Source: Occallatibacter riparius (GTDB lineage Bacteria > Acidobacteriota > Terriglobia > Terriglobales > Acidobacteriaceae). From it: a stretch of DNA of 64,000 nucleotides. The translations under genes were made by a program, and so were the position numbers. Each line of letters opens with the position of its first letter. The stretch's first letter is position 1. This document shows, one piece after another, positions 25,538 through 33,893 of the stretch. The DNA is taken from NCBI RefSeq assembly GCF_025264625.1, contig NZ_CP093313.1:496001-560000 (forward strand). The letters run 5' to 3'. Below the pieces are notes generated by a model. That model saw only the letters and a program-made list of their open reading frames with translations. It was not told where the DNA came from and did not search any database.

Positions 25538-26076
25538 TCTGTCGACGAACATTACGGCAACGCATAGACGCCCTTCTACGGGGCGCTTTCAGGCGGTCGG
25601 CAAGAGACGATCGGGGCGCCACCGTCCTTGAGATGGCGATCTCCTTCACATTCCTGTCGGTCCTGATATTCGGCGTGTTTGAGGTCTGTCTGGCCGTGTA
25701 CGCTTACCACTTTCTCGGCAACGCCGCGCACGAAGGCGCTCGGTATGCCATCGTTCGCGGATCGACCTGGACCTCCAGCTGCTCCGGATACTTGTCGAAC
25801 AAGTGCACGGCATCCACAACGGATATCAAGAATTACATCGTCCACCGCAGCTATCCAGGCATACTTCTTACAACTGACAACATTTGCGTGCAGTATCGCG
25901 GCCCTGTCCCGGGAAGCGCAACGACGTCATGCAATGCCGCCAATTCAATCACCGGCGACAATGCCAAGGGAGACATCGTCCAGATCACGGTGAATTACCC
26001 ATTCACCTTCAATCTTCCCGGGTTTCGCAAGAGTATCAACATGGCGAGCACTTCGCAGATGGTGATCGCCCAGTAA
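25534..26076 (+). CDS. second TadE-family pilus protein
   Basis: 180 residues if translation starts at the TTG at 25534, which overlaps the preceding stop as TTGA and follows GAGG by 10 bases. A longer frame opens upstream at 25357, but it would run through the previous gene in another frame. The TadE helix is present: GATVLEMAISFTFLSVLIFGVFEV. The remainder is exported and has several cysteines. It closes the three-gene pilus set. The start remains uncertain. Confidence 0.78.
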   Translation: MICRRTLRQRIDALLRGAFRRSARDDRGATVLEMAISFTFLSVLIFGVFEVCLAVYAYHFLGNAAHEGARYAIVRGSTWTSSCSGYLSNKCTASTTDIKNYIVHRSYPGILLTTDNICVQYRGPVPGSATTSCNAANSITGDNAKGDIVQITVNYPFTFNLPGFRKSINMASTSQMVIAQ

Positions 26077-26249
26077 TCCGCTGCCATTCGTGAACCGCGC
26101 CAGCGGATCACGCCAGCGACACATTGGCCTCCGTGGCGCCCAGGGAACCATTAATGTAAACAGAAGTTCTCCCCGGCCGGGTGAACTGTGTACGGTAAAC
26201 GACACTCCAATCCAGCGGCCGTGTGTTCAACGTGCGATTCCTTGCATCC

Positions 26250-26283
26250 GGGGCCCGCGAAGTAGCTCAACCTCGCAAGCCCC
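26250..26283. terminator. weak hairpin between converging genes
   Basis: A GGGGC/GCCCC outer stem with an inner GCGA/TCGC stem lies between the TadE-like gene and the manganese catalase. It could be a bidirectional terminator. No T-run is evident. Confidence 0.3.
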
Positions 26284-26295
26284 GCCAGCCATCCT

Positions 26296-27135
26296 TCAAT
26301 ACTTCGCATCCGCGACACCGATCAGTTCATCGAGTTCCGGAGCCGTAGTTGTGCGCTGGCCATCGTCCTGCTTGCCCCGGTCTTCCGGCCCGGCCACGCC
26401 ATCCACATGATCGATCGACAAGCCCTCGCCGCCGTCCATGGGCGACTGCACCTCATGCAAGCCATGCATGCTGGTCCACGGGCCTCGAACGTCCATGTCG
26501 GCCTCATCGCCAATCCCGGTTGAGCCGTTGAAATACTCATCCACGAGCTTCGGCGTGGGAGCCAGCCGCCCAATCGAGAAGGGCCGCTTCTCCAGGGTCT
26601 CCAGAGCGGCGGTGAATGCCTTCATGTGCGTGATCTCGCGGGTCATCAGGAATTGCAGTGTGTCGATCGACCCCGGATCGTCCGTATGGTCGATGAGCCG
26701 CTCGTAAACGATCTTGGCGCGCGCTTCCGCCGCGATATTGCTGCGGAGATCCACGTCGAGCTCACCGGTGATCTTCAGGTAATCGGCCGTCCAGGGATTG
26801 CCGGCCGAGTTGTATAGCGCCACCCCGCCACCCCCGGCGATGGTCACGAGGGGATCCGCTTCGGCCGCCTCCGCCTCGGTCTTCAGAGGCTTGAGGTGCA
26901 TGCGGATCAGGGCGCCGACCACCTCCAGATGGCTCAGCTCTTCCGTGCCAATGTCGAGCAGAAGGTCGCGCCGCGCGATATCGTCCACGCAGTTCCAGCC
27001 CTGAATGGTGTATTGCATGGCAGCTGCGAGCTCGCCATTCGCGCCGCCGAACTGCTCGAGCAGCATGCGGCCGAACCGCACGTCAGGCGTGCCCACTTTG
27101 ACGGTATACATAAGCTTCTTTACGTGGTGATACAC
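26296..27135 (-). CDS. manganese-containing catalase
   Basis: 279 residues from a GTG after GAGGAGG. The ferritin-like fold carries the dimanganese ligands: Glu in FGGANGELAAAMQY, Glu/His in DIGTEELSHLEVVG, and the later Glu and His of EARAKIVYERLIDHTDDPG and ITHMKAF. These match non-haem catalases, which break down hydrogen peroxide without haem. The C-terminal part (about 220-279) is acidic and Gly-rich. The protein is cytoplasmic. It converges on the pilus genes and is divergent from dnaB. Confidence 0.93.
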   Translation of the reverse strand: MYHHVKKLMYTVKVGTPDVRFGRMLLEQFGGANGELAAAMQYTIQGWNCVDDIARRDLLLDIGTEELSHLEVVGALIRMHLKPLKTEAEAAEADPLVTIAGGGGVALYNSAGNPWTADYLKITGELDVDLRSNIAAEARAKIVYERLIDHTDDPGSIDTLQFLMTREITHMKAFTAALETLEKRPFSIGRLAPTPKLVDEYFNGSTGIGDEADMDVRGPWTSMHGLHEVQSPMDGGEGLSIDHVDGVAGPEDRGKQDDGQRTTTAPELDELIGVADAKY

Positions 27136-27376
27136 AGAGAGTCCCTCCTCGATGGATCCTGATGGTTGTGGAGAGCGGACGCGCTTTCCCCGTCAAACCA
27201 GCGGCCTCATGAGCCGCAGCGTTGACGCCCGCGCGGGCGCAATTTGATCATCCTGCCGCTGTGATGCGAGGCTGAGCCCGAGGTTGGCCTGTCGATTGAA
27301 GTTCACATCTTCGGTGGGTCTGCTTTTGCAGATTCCTGTCCAGATGTTCACACCCATCCTCAGCCGCCTGTCCGCC

Positions 27377-27391
27377 TAAACTCGATCCATG
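27377..27391 (+). promoter_or_regulatory. TAAACT box six bases before the dnaB ATG
   Basis: TAAACT (27377-27382), a 6-base gap, then the ATG at 27389. No Shine-Dalgarno lies in that gap. This suggests that dnaB mRNA begins at or next to its start codon. Confidence 0.55.
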
Positions 27392-28780
27392 GCCACCTTT
27401 GCCAATCCCGGCTACGATCCCGGTCTGCCCGCGGCAGTCGATGCCGAGAAAACTATCCTCGGCGCCATTCTCCTCGACAACCATGCGCACTCTGAAGCCG
27501 CGGAGAAGCTCGAAGCCGACGATTTCTCGCTCGACTCGCACAAGCGCATTTACCAGCGCATGGGCGACCTGCTGGCTGAGCAGCGCCCCGTCGACATCGT
27601 CACCCTGGCCAACGAGCTCGCCAAGTTCAAGGAGATCGAGGCCGTCGGTGGCGTCGCCTACCTCGCGTCGCTGACGGAAGGCCTGCCGCGCCGGCCCGTG
27701 ATCGAGGAATACATCAAGATCGTCAAGGACAAGAGCCTGCTGCGGCGGCTCATGATGATCTGCTCCCAGGCCATCGCCCGCGCGGCCGACCAGAGCGAGA
27801 CCGCCCTCGAAGTCCTCGGCGCCGCCGAAGCCGGCCTGCTGGAAGTCAGCGAGAAGAGCATCTCCAACGGCTTCCAGAGTCTGGACCAGATCGTCGCTGG
27901 CTCCTTCGGGTCAATTGACAACCTGTACAAGCAGAGCCGCGAAGTCACCGGACTCGCTACTGACTTCTACGAGCTCGACCGGAACACCAGCGGCCTTCAA
28001 AAGGGTGAGCTCGTTATCATCGCTGCTCGTCCGTCGATGGGCAAAACCGCATTTTCGGTCAACATCTGCCAGAACGCAGCCGTGAACCACGGGGCGGTGG
28101 TGGCTGTCTTCTCGCTCGAAATGGGCAAAGAGTCGCTCCTGCGCCGTATGCTTTCTGCCCAGGCCTGGGTCGATCAGCGCAAGCTCCAGACCGGCTTCCT
28201 GGGCCGCGAAGATCACGACAAGCTGCAGAAGGCCCTCAATGACCTGGTCGAGTCGCGGCTGTTCATTGACGATACGGCCGGCATCTCGCTGGCCGAAATG
28301 CGCGCCAAGGCCCGCCGCCTCAAGCAGCAGAACAACGGCAAGCTCGATCTGATCATGATCGATTATCTGCAGCTCATGTCCGCCACGTTGCCCTCAGCCG
28401 GCGGCAAGCGCTACGAGAATCGCACGCAGGAAGTCTCCGCTATCTCGCGCGGACTCAAGGCCCTGGCCAAGGAACTCGACGTGCCGGTAGTTGCGCTGTC
28501 GCAGTTGTCGCGTTCCAGTGAGCGCCGCGGCGACGACAAGCGCCCTCTGCTTTCGGATCTCCGCGAATCCGGCTCCATCGAGCAGGACGCCGACGTGGTC
28601 ATGTTCATCCACCGCGAGGCGTACTACAACCGCGACGAAGAGATGTCGGAGTCCGACCGCGCCAAGAGCGAAATCATCATCGCCAAGCAGCGTAATGGCC
28701 CTACCGGCACCATCCACCTCAACTTCATCAACAAATACACCCGGTTCGACAATCCCGCGGAGGCAGTGCCCGGCGAGTAG
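27389..28780 (+). CDS. dnaB: replicative DNA helicase DnaB
   Basis: 463 residues. The N-terminal primase-interacting domain (AEKTILGAILLDNHAH) is followed by the RecA-like motor. Walker A is AARPSMGKTAFS, Walker B is DLIMIDYLQLM, and the SRSSERRGDDKRPLLSDLRESG and EQDADVVMFIHR segments are hallmarks. The ring hexamer unwinds DNA at the replication fork. No intein is present. Near-consensus length. The gene appears monocistronic and may be leaderless. Confidence 0.98.
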   Translation: MATFANPGYDPGLPAAVDAEKTILGAILLDNHAHSEAAEKLEADDFSLDSHKRIYQRMGDLLAEQRPVDIVTLANELAKFKEIEAVGGVAYLASLTEGLPRRPVIEEYIKIVKDKSLLRRLMMICSQAIARAADQSETALEVLGAAEAGLLEVSEKSISNGFQSLDQIVAGSFGSIDNLYKQSREVTGLATDFYELDRNTSGLQKGELVIIAARPSMGKTAFSVNICQNAAVNHGAVVAVFSLEMGKESLLRRMLSAQAWVDQRKLQTGFLGREDHDKLQKALNDLVESRLFIDDTAGISLAEMRAKARRLKQQNNGKLDLIMIDYLQLMSATLPSAGGKRYENRTQEVSAISRGLKALAKELDVPVVALSQLSRSSERRGDDKRPLLSDLRESGSIEQDADVVMFIHREAYYNRDEEMSESDRAKSEIIIAKQRNGPTGTIHLNFINKYTRFDNPAEAVPGE

Positions 28781-28836
28781 TTATGCCAAAGCTCGTCCGG
28801 CGGTCCGGTAACTAAAGTACATAGATACCTCAGAGT

Positions 28837-28857
28837 GAAAGCGGAGTTACCGCTTTC
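28837..28857 (+). other. hairpin after dnaB
   Basis: GAAAGCGG (28837-28844) pairs with CCGCTTTC (28850-28857) around AGTTA. There is no T-run. It could be a weak terminator or part of the leader of the next gene. Confidence 0.4.
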
Positions 28858-28917
28858 GAGTCATTGAATCTACGGCATTTCGCTGGTGTACTTGGGGCGA
28901 TCCACCTGGAGCCGCTA

Positions 28918-31866
28918 ATGCACGCCGAAACGCCGTCGGGAAGATCTCGCCTCTTTCTACGCTCAAGTTATTCCGCAAGTAAATGCGCCTGTTGGGCGAT
29001 GATCCTTCTCATCGTGGCCTTCTTCCCCGCCTGGCTGCACGCACAGGACGACGATGACGCGGATGATGACTCCGACGGGCCGTTTGTCAATCTGATCGTG
29101 ACGTATGCCGCACGCGGCGATGCGACGGTAAGTTTCTACTCGTATCAGTTGGCAAACCTCGGCGGCATCCAGGCGGCTCTGGAACAGGCCTTGCATTGCC
29201 CGGCCGGTTCGCTCGTGAATCCGCCTGCCCAGACAGAACTTCCGCGATATCTAAAGTCCCGCCCGCTGAAGGATCAGGAACGATACCTGAAATATCGGGA
29301 GCAGATGCGGCACGGAAATCTAATCGGCACATGCGCCGGCGCCATGCAGCGCGCCGGGCTTCTGCTCTCCACAAATATCCCATTGGACCGGCTCAACGGC
29401 GAACTAAGAAGCGCCGGCATTCGGAAACTATGGGTGCACATCACCTATCCGCGGGCAAGGTTCGCCGAGTCGTCCGCCGCGGGCCGGAGCCCCAGACTGC
29501 CGGAAGAGGAACTACAGGCCAACTCAGCGCGTGCGGAACTTTACGATGACGCGAGTTACGCCATCGATACGGCATCCGCATCGCCTGATGCCATTCATCT
29601 TGCCTTCGGGTTGCGCCGGCAGGACGCGATCCGTGCGGCGGTGTTGCCGGTCATCTTCCTGATTACGCCAATCGTGTTGTGCCTGTGGATGCGGCGCGCG
29701 GCCATTCGCGACTCTTCCGCGGATCCCATCGGCGCGTGGTTCAGCTACCTCCGCGTGCTCCTCTTCAGCGGCAATTGCCTGCTGCTTATCTGGATCGTGG
29801 GGCAGACCGTCCGGAAAGGTTTCGACGACCTGATCGGCTACTACACATCGGCGCACAGCGCGAGTGCCGTCGCACTGAACGTGGGCGTGCTGTTTCTGCC
29901 GCCGTGGATCGCATACTTCGTCTGCCTGCTCCTGTCTTACCGCGTGTTTGCACAGGCCCGTGGCAACCGGTGGACACGAGGAGAGTTCCTGGCCAGCCAT
30001 GCCCTGACACTGGCCGCGCAATTTCTCCCGGTCATGTGTCTCATAGCAAGCATAGAGATGGCCCCAATCAATGGGCAGGCTTCAATGGCCCTGCTCTTCT
30101 GCGTCTATGCCTCGTACAAGCTCTGCACCTGGCTGCTGTCGCGAGTTACAGGAATGCAGTTTGAGCCGTTGGCCACCGGCGAGCTGCGCGATTGCGTATT
30201 CACGTTCGCGAAGAAGGCCGCGGTGGAACTGCGCGGCGTATTCGTCATGCCCGCTGGAAAGTCGCAAATGGCGAATGCGTTTGCCTCGCGTCAGCGCATG
30301 GTGATGTTTACGGACTACCTGCTGAGCAGGCTCAACAAACGCGAGGTCGCGGCGATCGCCGCGCACGAAATTACCCACATTCAGAAAAAGCACGCGATGT
30401 GGACGGGCCTGGCGTTTTTTGGCCTGATGTTCTCGCCTGAGATCTTCTACTGGATATTGCGCTCCGTTTTGGGAGCGTTCCGGCATGCGCTGGAACTGCG
30501 GCGAGTCGCCGATGGAGCCGCCGCGGCCCCCGGTCTCTCCAACTTGGTGCATTTCGGTGATCGGGTGATGGCTTTCCCGGAACTGATCCTGGTGCTCTAC
30601 ATCATCGGTCTCGTTCTCTATTACCTGCAGTCGCGCTATTTTGAGCATGTAGCCGATGCTGGCGCCTTGCAGTTATCCGGCGATCCCGAGGCTGTGATTA
30701 CAGCGCTGCTGAAGCTGGCGCGCCTGAACCTGCTGCCAGTGCAGTGGGACCGTGTCACCGGCTCCCTCATGACTCATCCCTCCATGCTGCGCCGCGTAGA
30801 GCGCCTGGCAAAAATCGGCCAGGTTCCACCCGAGCGCCTGCAGGAACTGATGCGCGAGCAGGCCGTCGGTCGAGCCGAGCCCACAGATGATGCGACCGGG
30901 TTGAGCGAAGAGCAATTTAAGGAAGGCGCGCCGCGCAATCCCGTAGTAACCCTAAGGGCCGTTTCCGAGCTGCTTGCGCTGAAGAAGTGGGTCCTGCGCT
31001 TCTGCTCCATTGCGACGCCGGGCCTGGTGGCGCTGGCCATCCATCATGCGGCTCTTCCGCATCCCGCGCCTGCATACATCGGCGGCGCAATCGCATGCTT
31101 CGCAATCTACGTGCTGGTTGGGGAGTGGCAGTCCGTATGGGGGCTCTCGCGGCGTCGCCAGAGATTTGTGACACGGCTTGAGGCAGAGGGAATTGCATGC
31201 GGCGAGGACCGCGCGGAGCTGATCGATCTGAATCCGCATCCCGTGCTGCGCACATACGACTTGGTCTTTGTATGGGACTTCGGCATGCTGTTCCTGGCGA
31301 AGGACCGGCTCAGTTACGCCGGCGACCAGTTGCGCTTCGCGCTGCGGCCTGAACAGGTACTTGCCGTGCGGCTGGGTCCCGGCATCCCGGATTGGCTTCC
31401 GGTTCGGCGAATCTATATTGACTGGCAGTTGGAACCGGGCGCGCCGGTGCAGACGTGGAACCTGGGAGTCAGGTCCCCTTGCGCATTTTGGCGAATCCGG
31501 AGCCAGGTAAAAGCAAAGTATGAAAACTTGCTGCGCTGGAAGCTCTCGTCCGCCTCTTTTCCTGAGGCTCCGGCTGCCCTGCAAAGCCTGCCCGCGCCTT
31601 CCATAGGCGAAATCACCAATCACGCCTTGCGTTCAATGGTCTCCATCCGGCGATACCTGAAGGTGGTGTTCCTGAACATGATCCTGGCCATCGCCGCGTG
31701 CGTTGTGTTCCGAATCCCGTCAGCATGGTATGTCTGCCTCTTCGACTTCCTCATGCTCACCTGGTCGTTTTCACCATTCTGGTTCTTCAAGGAGGCAGGA
31801 GCGGCCGCCCAGACTAACGAGGGTCTGCGCGGACATGAAACGCTGGCGCGCGAGGCGGGCGACTGA
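28918..31866 (+). CDS. very large M48-family membrane protease
   Basis: 982 residues from the ATG at 28918, chosen because GGAG lies just before it; a TTG at 28864 is an alternative. After a signal helix (ACWAMILLIVAFFPAWLHAQ) comes a very acidic stretch (DDDDADDDSDG), then a periplasmic region, several membrane helices, and the zinc site AAHEITHIQKKH (HEITH at about 483-487), with EHVADAGALQLSGD giving the third ligand. The last 280 residues add more helices and a separate domain. Ordinary M48 proteases are 250-450 residues, so the flanking regions are unusual. Substrate unknown. Confidence 0.82.
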   Translation: MHAETPSGRSRLFLRSSYSASKCACWAMILLIVAFFPAWLHAQDDDDADDDSDGPFVNLIVTYAARGDATVSFYSYQLANLGGIQAALEQALHCPAGSLVNPPAQTELPRYLKSRPLKDQERYLKYREQMRHGNLIGTCAGAMQRAGLLLSTNIPLDRLNGELRSAGIRKLWVHITYPRARFAESSAAGRSPRLPEEELQANSARAELYDDASYAIDTASASPDAIHLAFGLRRQDAIRAAVLPVIFLITPIVLCLWMRRAAIRDSSADPIGAWFSYLRVLLFSGNCLLLIWIVGQTVRKGFDDLIGYYTSAHSASAVALNVGVLFLPPWIAYFVCLLLSYRVFAQARGNRWTRGEFLASHALTLAAQFLPVMCLIASIEMAPINGQASMALLFCVYASYKLCTWLLSRVTGMQFEPLATGELRDCVFTFAKKAAVELRGVFVMPAGKSQMANAFASRQRMVMFTDYLLSRLNKREVAAIAAHEITHIQKKHAMWTGLAFFGLMFSPEIFYWILRSVLGAFRHALELRRVADGAAAAPGLSNLVHFGDRVMAFPELILVLYIIGLVLYYLQSRYFEHVADAGALQLSGDPEAVITALLKLARLNLLPVQWDRVTGSLMTHPSMLRRVERLAKIGQVPPERLQELMREQAVGRAEPTDDATGLSEEQFKEGAPRNPVVTLRAVSELLALKKWVLRFCSIATPGLVALAIHHAALPHPAPAYIGGAIACFAIYVLVGEWQSVWGLSRRRQRFVTRLEAEGIACGEDRAELIDLNPHPVLRTYDLVFVWDFGMLFLAKDRLSYAGDQLRFALRPEQVLAVRLGPGIPDWLPVRRIYIDWQLEPGAPVQTWNLGVRSPCAFWRIRSQVKAKYENLLRWKLSSASFPEAPAALQSLPAPSIGEITNHALRSMVSIRRYLKVVFLNMILAIAACVVFRIPSAWYVCLFDFLMLTWSFSPFWFFKEAGAAAQTNEGLRGHETLAREAGD

Positions 31867-31893
31867 GCAGGAGTTGCAATCCGCGAATACTGC

Positions 31894-32280
31894 CTAAGCG
31901 GCCGTTCTCTTTCTGTCGAGAAGCTCGATGAGGTCGGAAACGAGCACCGGCTTGGGAAGGAAGGATATCTCCTGGGCAGGCTCAAACGGCAGGTCGCTCG
32001 GATCGAAATGATGCAGGTTGGCGGAGGTCAGAATGATCTGGCACCCAGGCTGCTCTTTCGAGAACCACTCGGCCAGATCGATGCCGCTGAGCCCGGGCAT
32101 GACGACATCGGTGACGAGGACGTCAGGCCGGAAGCGCTGCGCCGCCTGCGCCGCCCCCTTTGCACTGTACTCGCACATGGTCTGGAAACCACGATGGCGG
32201 AGAATTCGCGCGAGGGTGTCGGCGATGGCGCACTCGTCATCGACCACCAGAACGCGGACACAGTCAGGGGAAGAGGGCAA
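31894..32280 (-). CDS. single-domain response regulator (CheY-like receiver)
   Basis: 128 residues from a TTG start after AAGGA. All receiver residues are present: the acidic pair in LVVDDE (14-15), the phospho-acceptor Asp58 in VLVTDVVMPG, Thr85 in IILTSAN and Lys110 in FLPKPV. There is no output domain. No histidine kinase lies nearby, so its partner is elsewhere. It would act by binding another protein. Confidence 0.9.
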   Translation of the reverse strand: MPSSPDCVRVLVVDDECAIADTLARILRHRGFQTMCEYSAKGAAQAAQRFRPDVLVTDVVMPGLSGIDLAEWFSKEQPGCQIILTSANLHHFDPSDLPFEPAQEISFLPKPVLVSDLIELLDRKRTAA

Positions 32281-32461
32281 AACAAAATCCTTTTGACGGC
32301 ACCACAGCCATCATTGTCTCAATTTTATCCAATGAAAGAACCGGGGATTGTCCCTAGTATTTTGACGCATAAATCGCATTTATGTCGCGCTTTTTTCAAG
32401 GCGGTTTTGCCAGCAGGCGTTACGGACTCTAGAAGGCGGCGGACGAAGCCGATCGAGCTCT

Positions 32462-33157
32462 CTAGAACTCGTTCATCACCATAACAATTCGTCCGACGAT
32501 AAGGTCGCCAGGCGACTCCCCCGGCCCGGGCTCGAGCAGGTCAACCGGAGCAGCACGATTATGCGGCCGCAGCAACAACCGGCCAGCCTGAAAATCCGCA
32601 TAGCGCACCTTCAGGCGCGTGTCGTGCCGCACGGCGTAAAGGTTTGCCCGTGCAGGCCGGTATTGCAGCAGTGAGTTGTAGTGGCGGTCGAGGAACACCA
32701 CGCTGTCCGCCAGCACGATCGGCTCCATGGCCGGGGCATCGAGCGCCGGGATCTGGATGGCGACAAAGCGATGCCACGCGCGCCGGCTGACCGTGGCTCT
32801 GGCTATGGCCCTGGACAGCAACCCTGCCGGAACCGGCAGCAGCTTTTGCACGGCGGCCAGCCTGAGTTGCGGCTCGTACATGGCGGTGGAGTGCGATACC
32901 AGCGGCACATGAAGCAGGTCTTCCATCTCAAAGGGGGGCGGTCGCGAGGGCACAAGGTCCGCCGCGGTCATCTGCTGAGCTTTCAGAACTCGATCAAGAC
33001 CCTCCAGCGACAACTGCCGCTTGCCGCCTAGAAAATTCGACAGGTGTGGTTGGCCGTAGCCTGTCTGGCGCGCAAGAAGCGAAACGCTGAGTGTTCCCCG
33101 CTGAATTCTGCGCAGCAGCTCGAGCCGTAGATGCTCGTGCATCTGGGAAAAGTTCAT
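32462..33157 (-). CDS. XRE-type repressor with S24/LexA-like sensor domain
   Basis: 231 residues from the ATG at 33157. The helix-turn-helix is at about 20-60 (SLLARQTGYGQPHLSNFL, then GGKRQLSLEGLDRVLKA). The C-terminal half has the LexA/CI peptidase-like fold: PAMEPIVLADSVVFLD, ANLYAVRHDTRLKVRY and GRLLLRPHNRAAP. The position normally held by the catalytic Ser (SMEP) is Ala, and the usual Lys (VKR) reads VRY, so self-cleavage looks impossible. Two matching palindromes sit in its own upstream region. It diverges from the zinc-ribbon gene. Likely an autorepressor; its signal is unknown. Confidence 0.78.
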   Translation of the reverse strand: MNFSQMHEHLRLELLRRIQRGTLSVSLLARQTGYGQPHLSNFLGGKRQLSLEGLDRVLKAQQMTAADLVPSRPPPFEMEDLLHVPLVSHSTAMYEPQLRLAAVQKLLPVPAGLLSRAIARATVSRRAWHRFVAIQIPALDAPAMEPIVLADSVVFLDRHYNSLLQYRPARANLYAVRHDTRLKVRYADFQAGRLLLRPHNRAAPVDLLEPGPGESPGDLIVGRIVMVMNEF

Positions 33158-33166
33158 GTGGAAAAC

Positions 33167-33179
33167 TTGCCCAAGGCAA
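33167..33179. promoter_or_regulatory. candidate operator O1, TTGCC-CAA-GGCAA
   Basis: A 13-bp palindrome 10 bp upstream of the repressor start. It shares the form TTGC-N5-GCAA with the site at 33200-33212. The centres are 33 bp apart, about three helical turns. Confidence 0.5.
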
Positions 33180-33199
33180 TAACTCGCAACTAACTTCAA

Positions 33200-33212
33200 T
33201 TGCTGTCAGCAA
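33200..33212. promoter_or_regulatory. candidate operator O2, TTGCTG-T-CAGCAA
   Basis: A second 13-bp palindrome of the form TTGC-N5-GCAA. Together with O1 it suggests cooperative binding of the XRE repressor upstream of its own gene. Confidence 0.5.
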
Positions 33213-33680
33213 AACAATTACGCACAAATCGCCTTATTCTCTCGGTTCCTGAGTTCCTTGGAAAGCCAAGGAGCTGAGTTTCACCGGAAAGCCGTTGACC
33301 GAAAAGGTTCTGCTTCATAAATTATTTCTACTTACATCACACACTCTGGGGTCTGCCTCTGCACACGCGTGTCGCCTGAAACTCCGCCATAACCAGAAAC
33401 TGTCGCGGACAGCGTCCATGCCCGCCGGGGAGTTCCTTCTTCCGGCACAGAAGCAAACACCAGGAGATACGAGGCACGTTAGAGGCTTCGATCTGGGTGC
33501 TGTGTGCGACTTTCCAGAATCTGTGCATTATTACCGTTATGTTTTGTGTAGAAGGAACCCGGCAGGCAATCCCCCAACAGGACGGTTCGATCCTGAAGCA
33601 CCCGCCCGCGTCCCGCCTAACCCCGGTTCTAACAAGGAGAAGAAACAAAGGCCGGGATACGAACCCAAGGGAGACCCATT

Positions 33681-33893
33681 ATGGAGTTGCGCGTGCAACT
33701 GAAAGTTTGCGAAGGGTGCGGCAGTCTTTGGTTCCGCGCCCAGAATCACTGCAGTACTTATTGCCGAGAGTGTGCCACCAGGCTCGCCGATTTCCCTGTG
33801 GACACCGGCCGGCGCCGCGGGCCGAAGCATAGGCTGTCCACCCCGAACCTCATGCGGACGTGGACAGTCGCTGAAGCAGGAGGTGCCGAATGA
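33681..33893 (+). CDS. small zinc-ribbon-like protein
   Basis: 70 residues. A CxxC pair (VCEGCGSLWFR, about residues 10-13) and a second one (YCRECATRLADFP) about 17 residues later form a likely zinc ribbon. The tail is basic (GRRRGPKH). A GGGAGA site lies just before the ATG. The last bases (ATGA) overlap the next gene start, so the two are translated as a pair. It may bind nucleic acid or protein. No named family was recognised. Confidence 0.65.
   Translation: MELRVQLKVCEGCGSLWFRAQNHCSTYCRECATRLADFPVDTGRRRGPKHRLSTPNLMRTWTVAEAGGAE

Larger units (their letters stand above)
33158..33680. other. regulatory intergenic region between repressor and zinc-ribbon genes
   Basis: 523 bp. It holds two TTGC-N5-GCAA palindromes near the repressor and a larger imperfect hairpin at 33249-33278 (CTGAGTTCCTTGG with CCAAGGAGCTGAG, 11 of 13 paired). 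An open frame spans 33295-33702 on the plus strand, but it has no family match or ribosome site. The right end carries a GGGAGA site for the zinc-ribbon gene. Confidence 0.5.

Noticed and set aside
33295..33702. A possible 135-codon gene upstream of the zinc-ribbon gene
   Set aside because: No ribosome site, irregular composition and overlap with the better-supported zinc-ribbon start.
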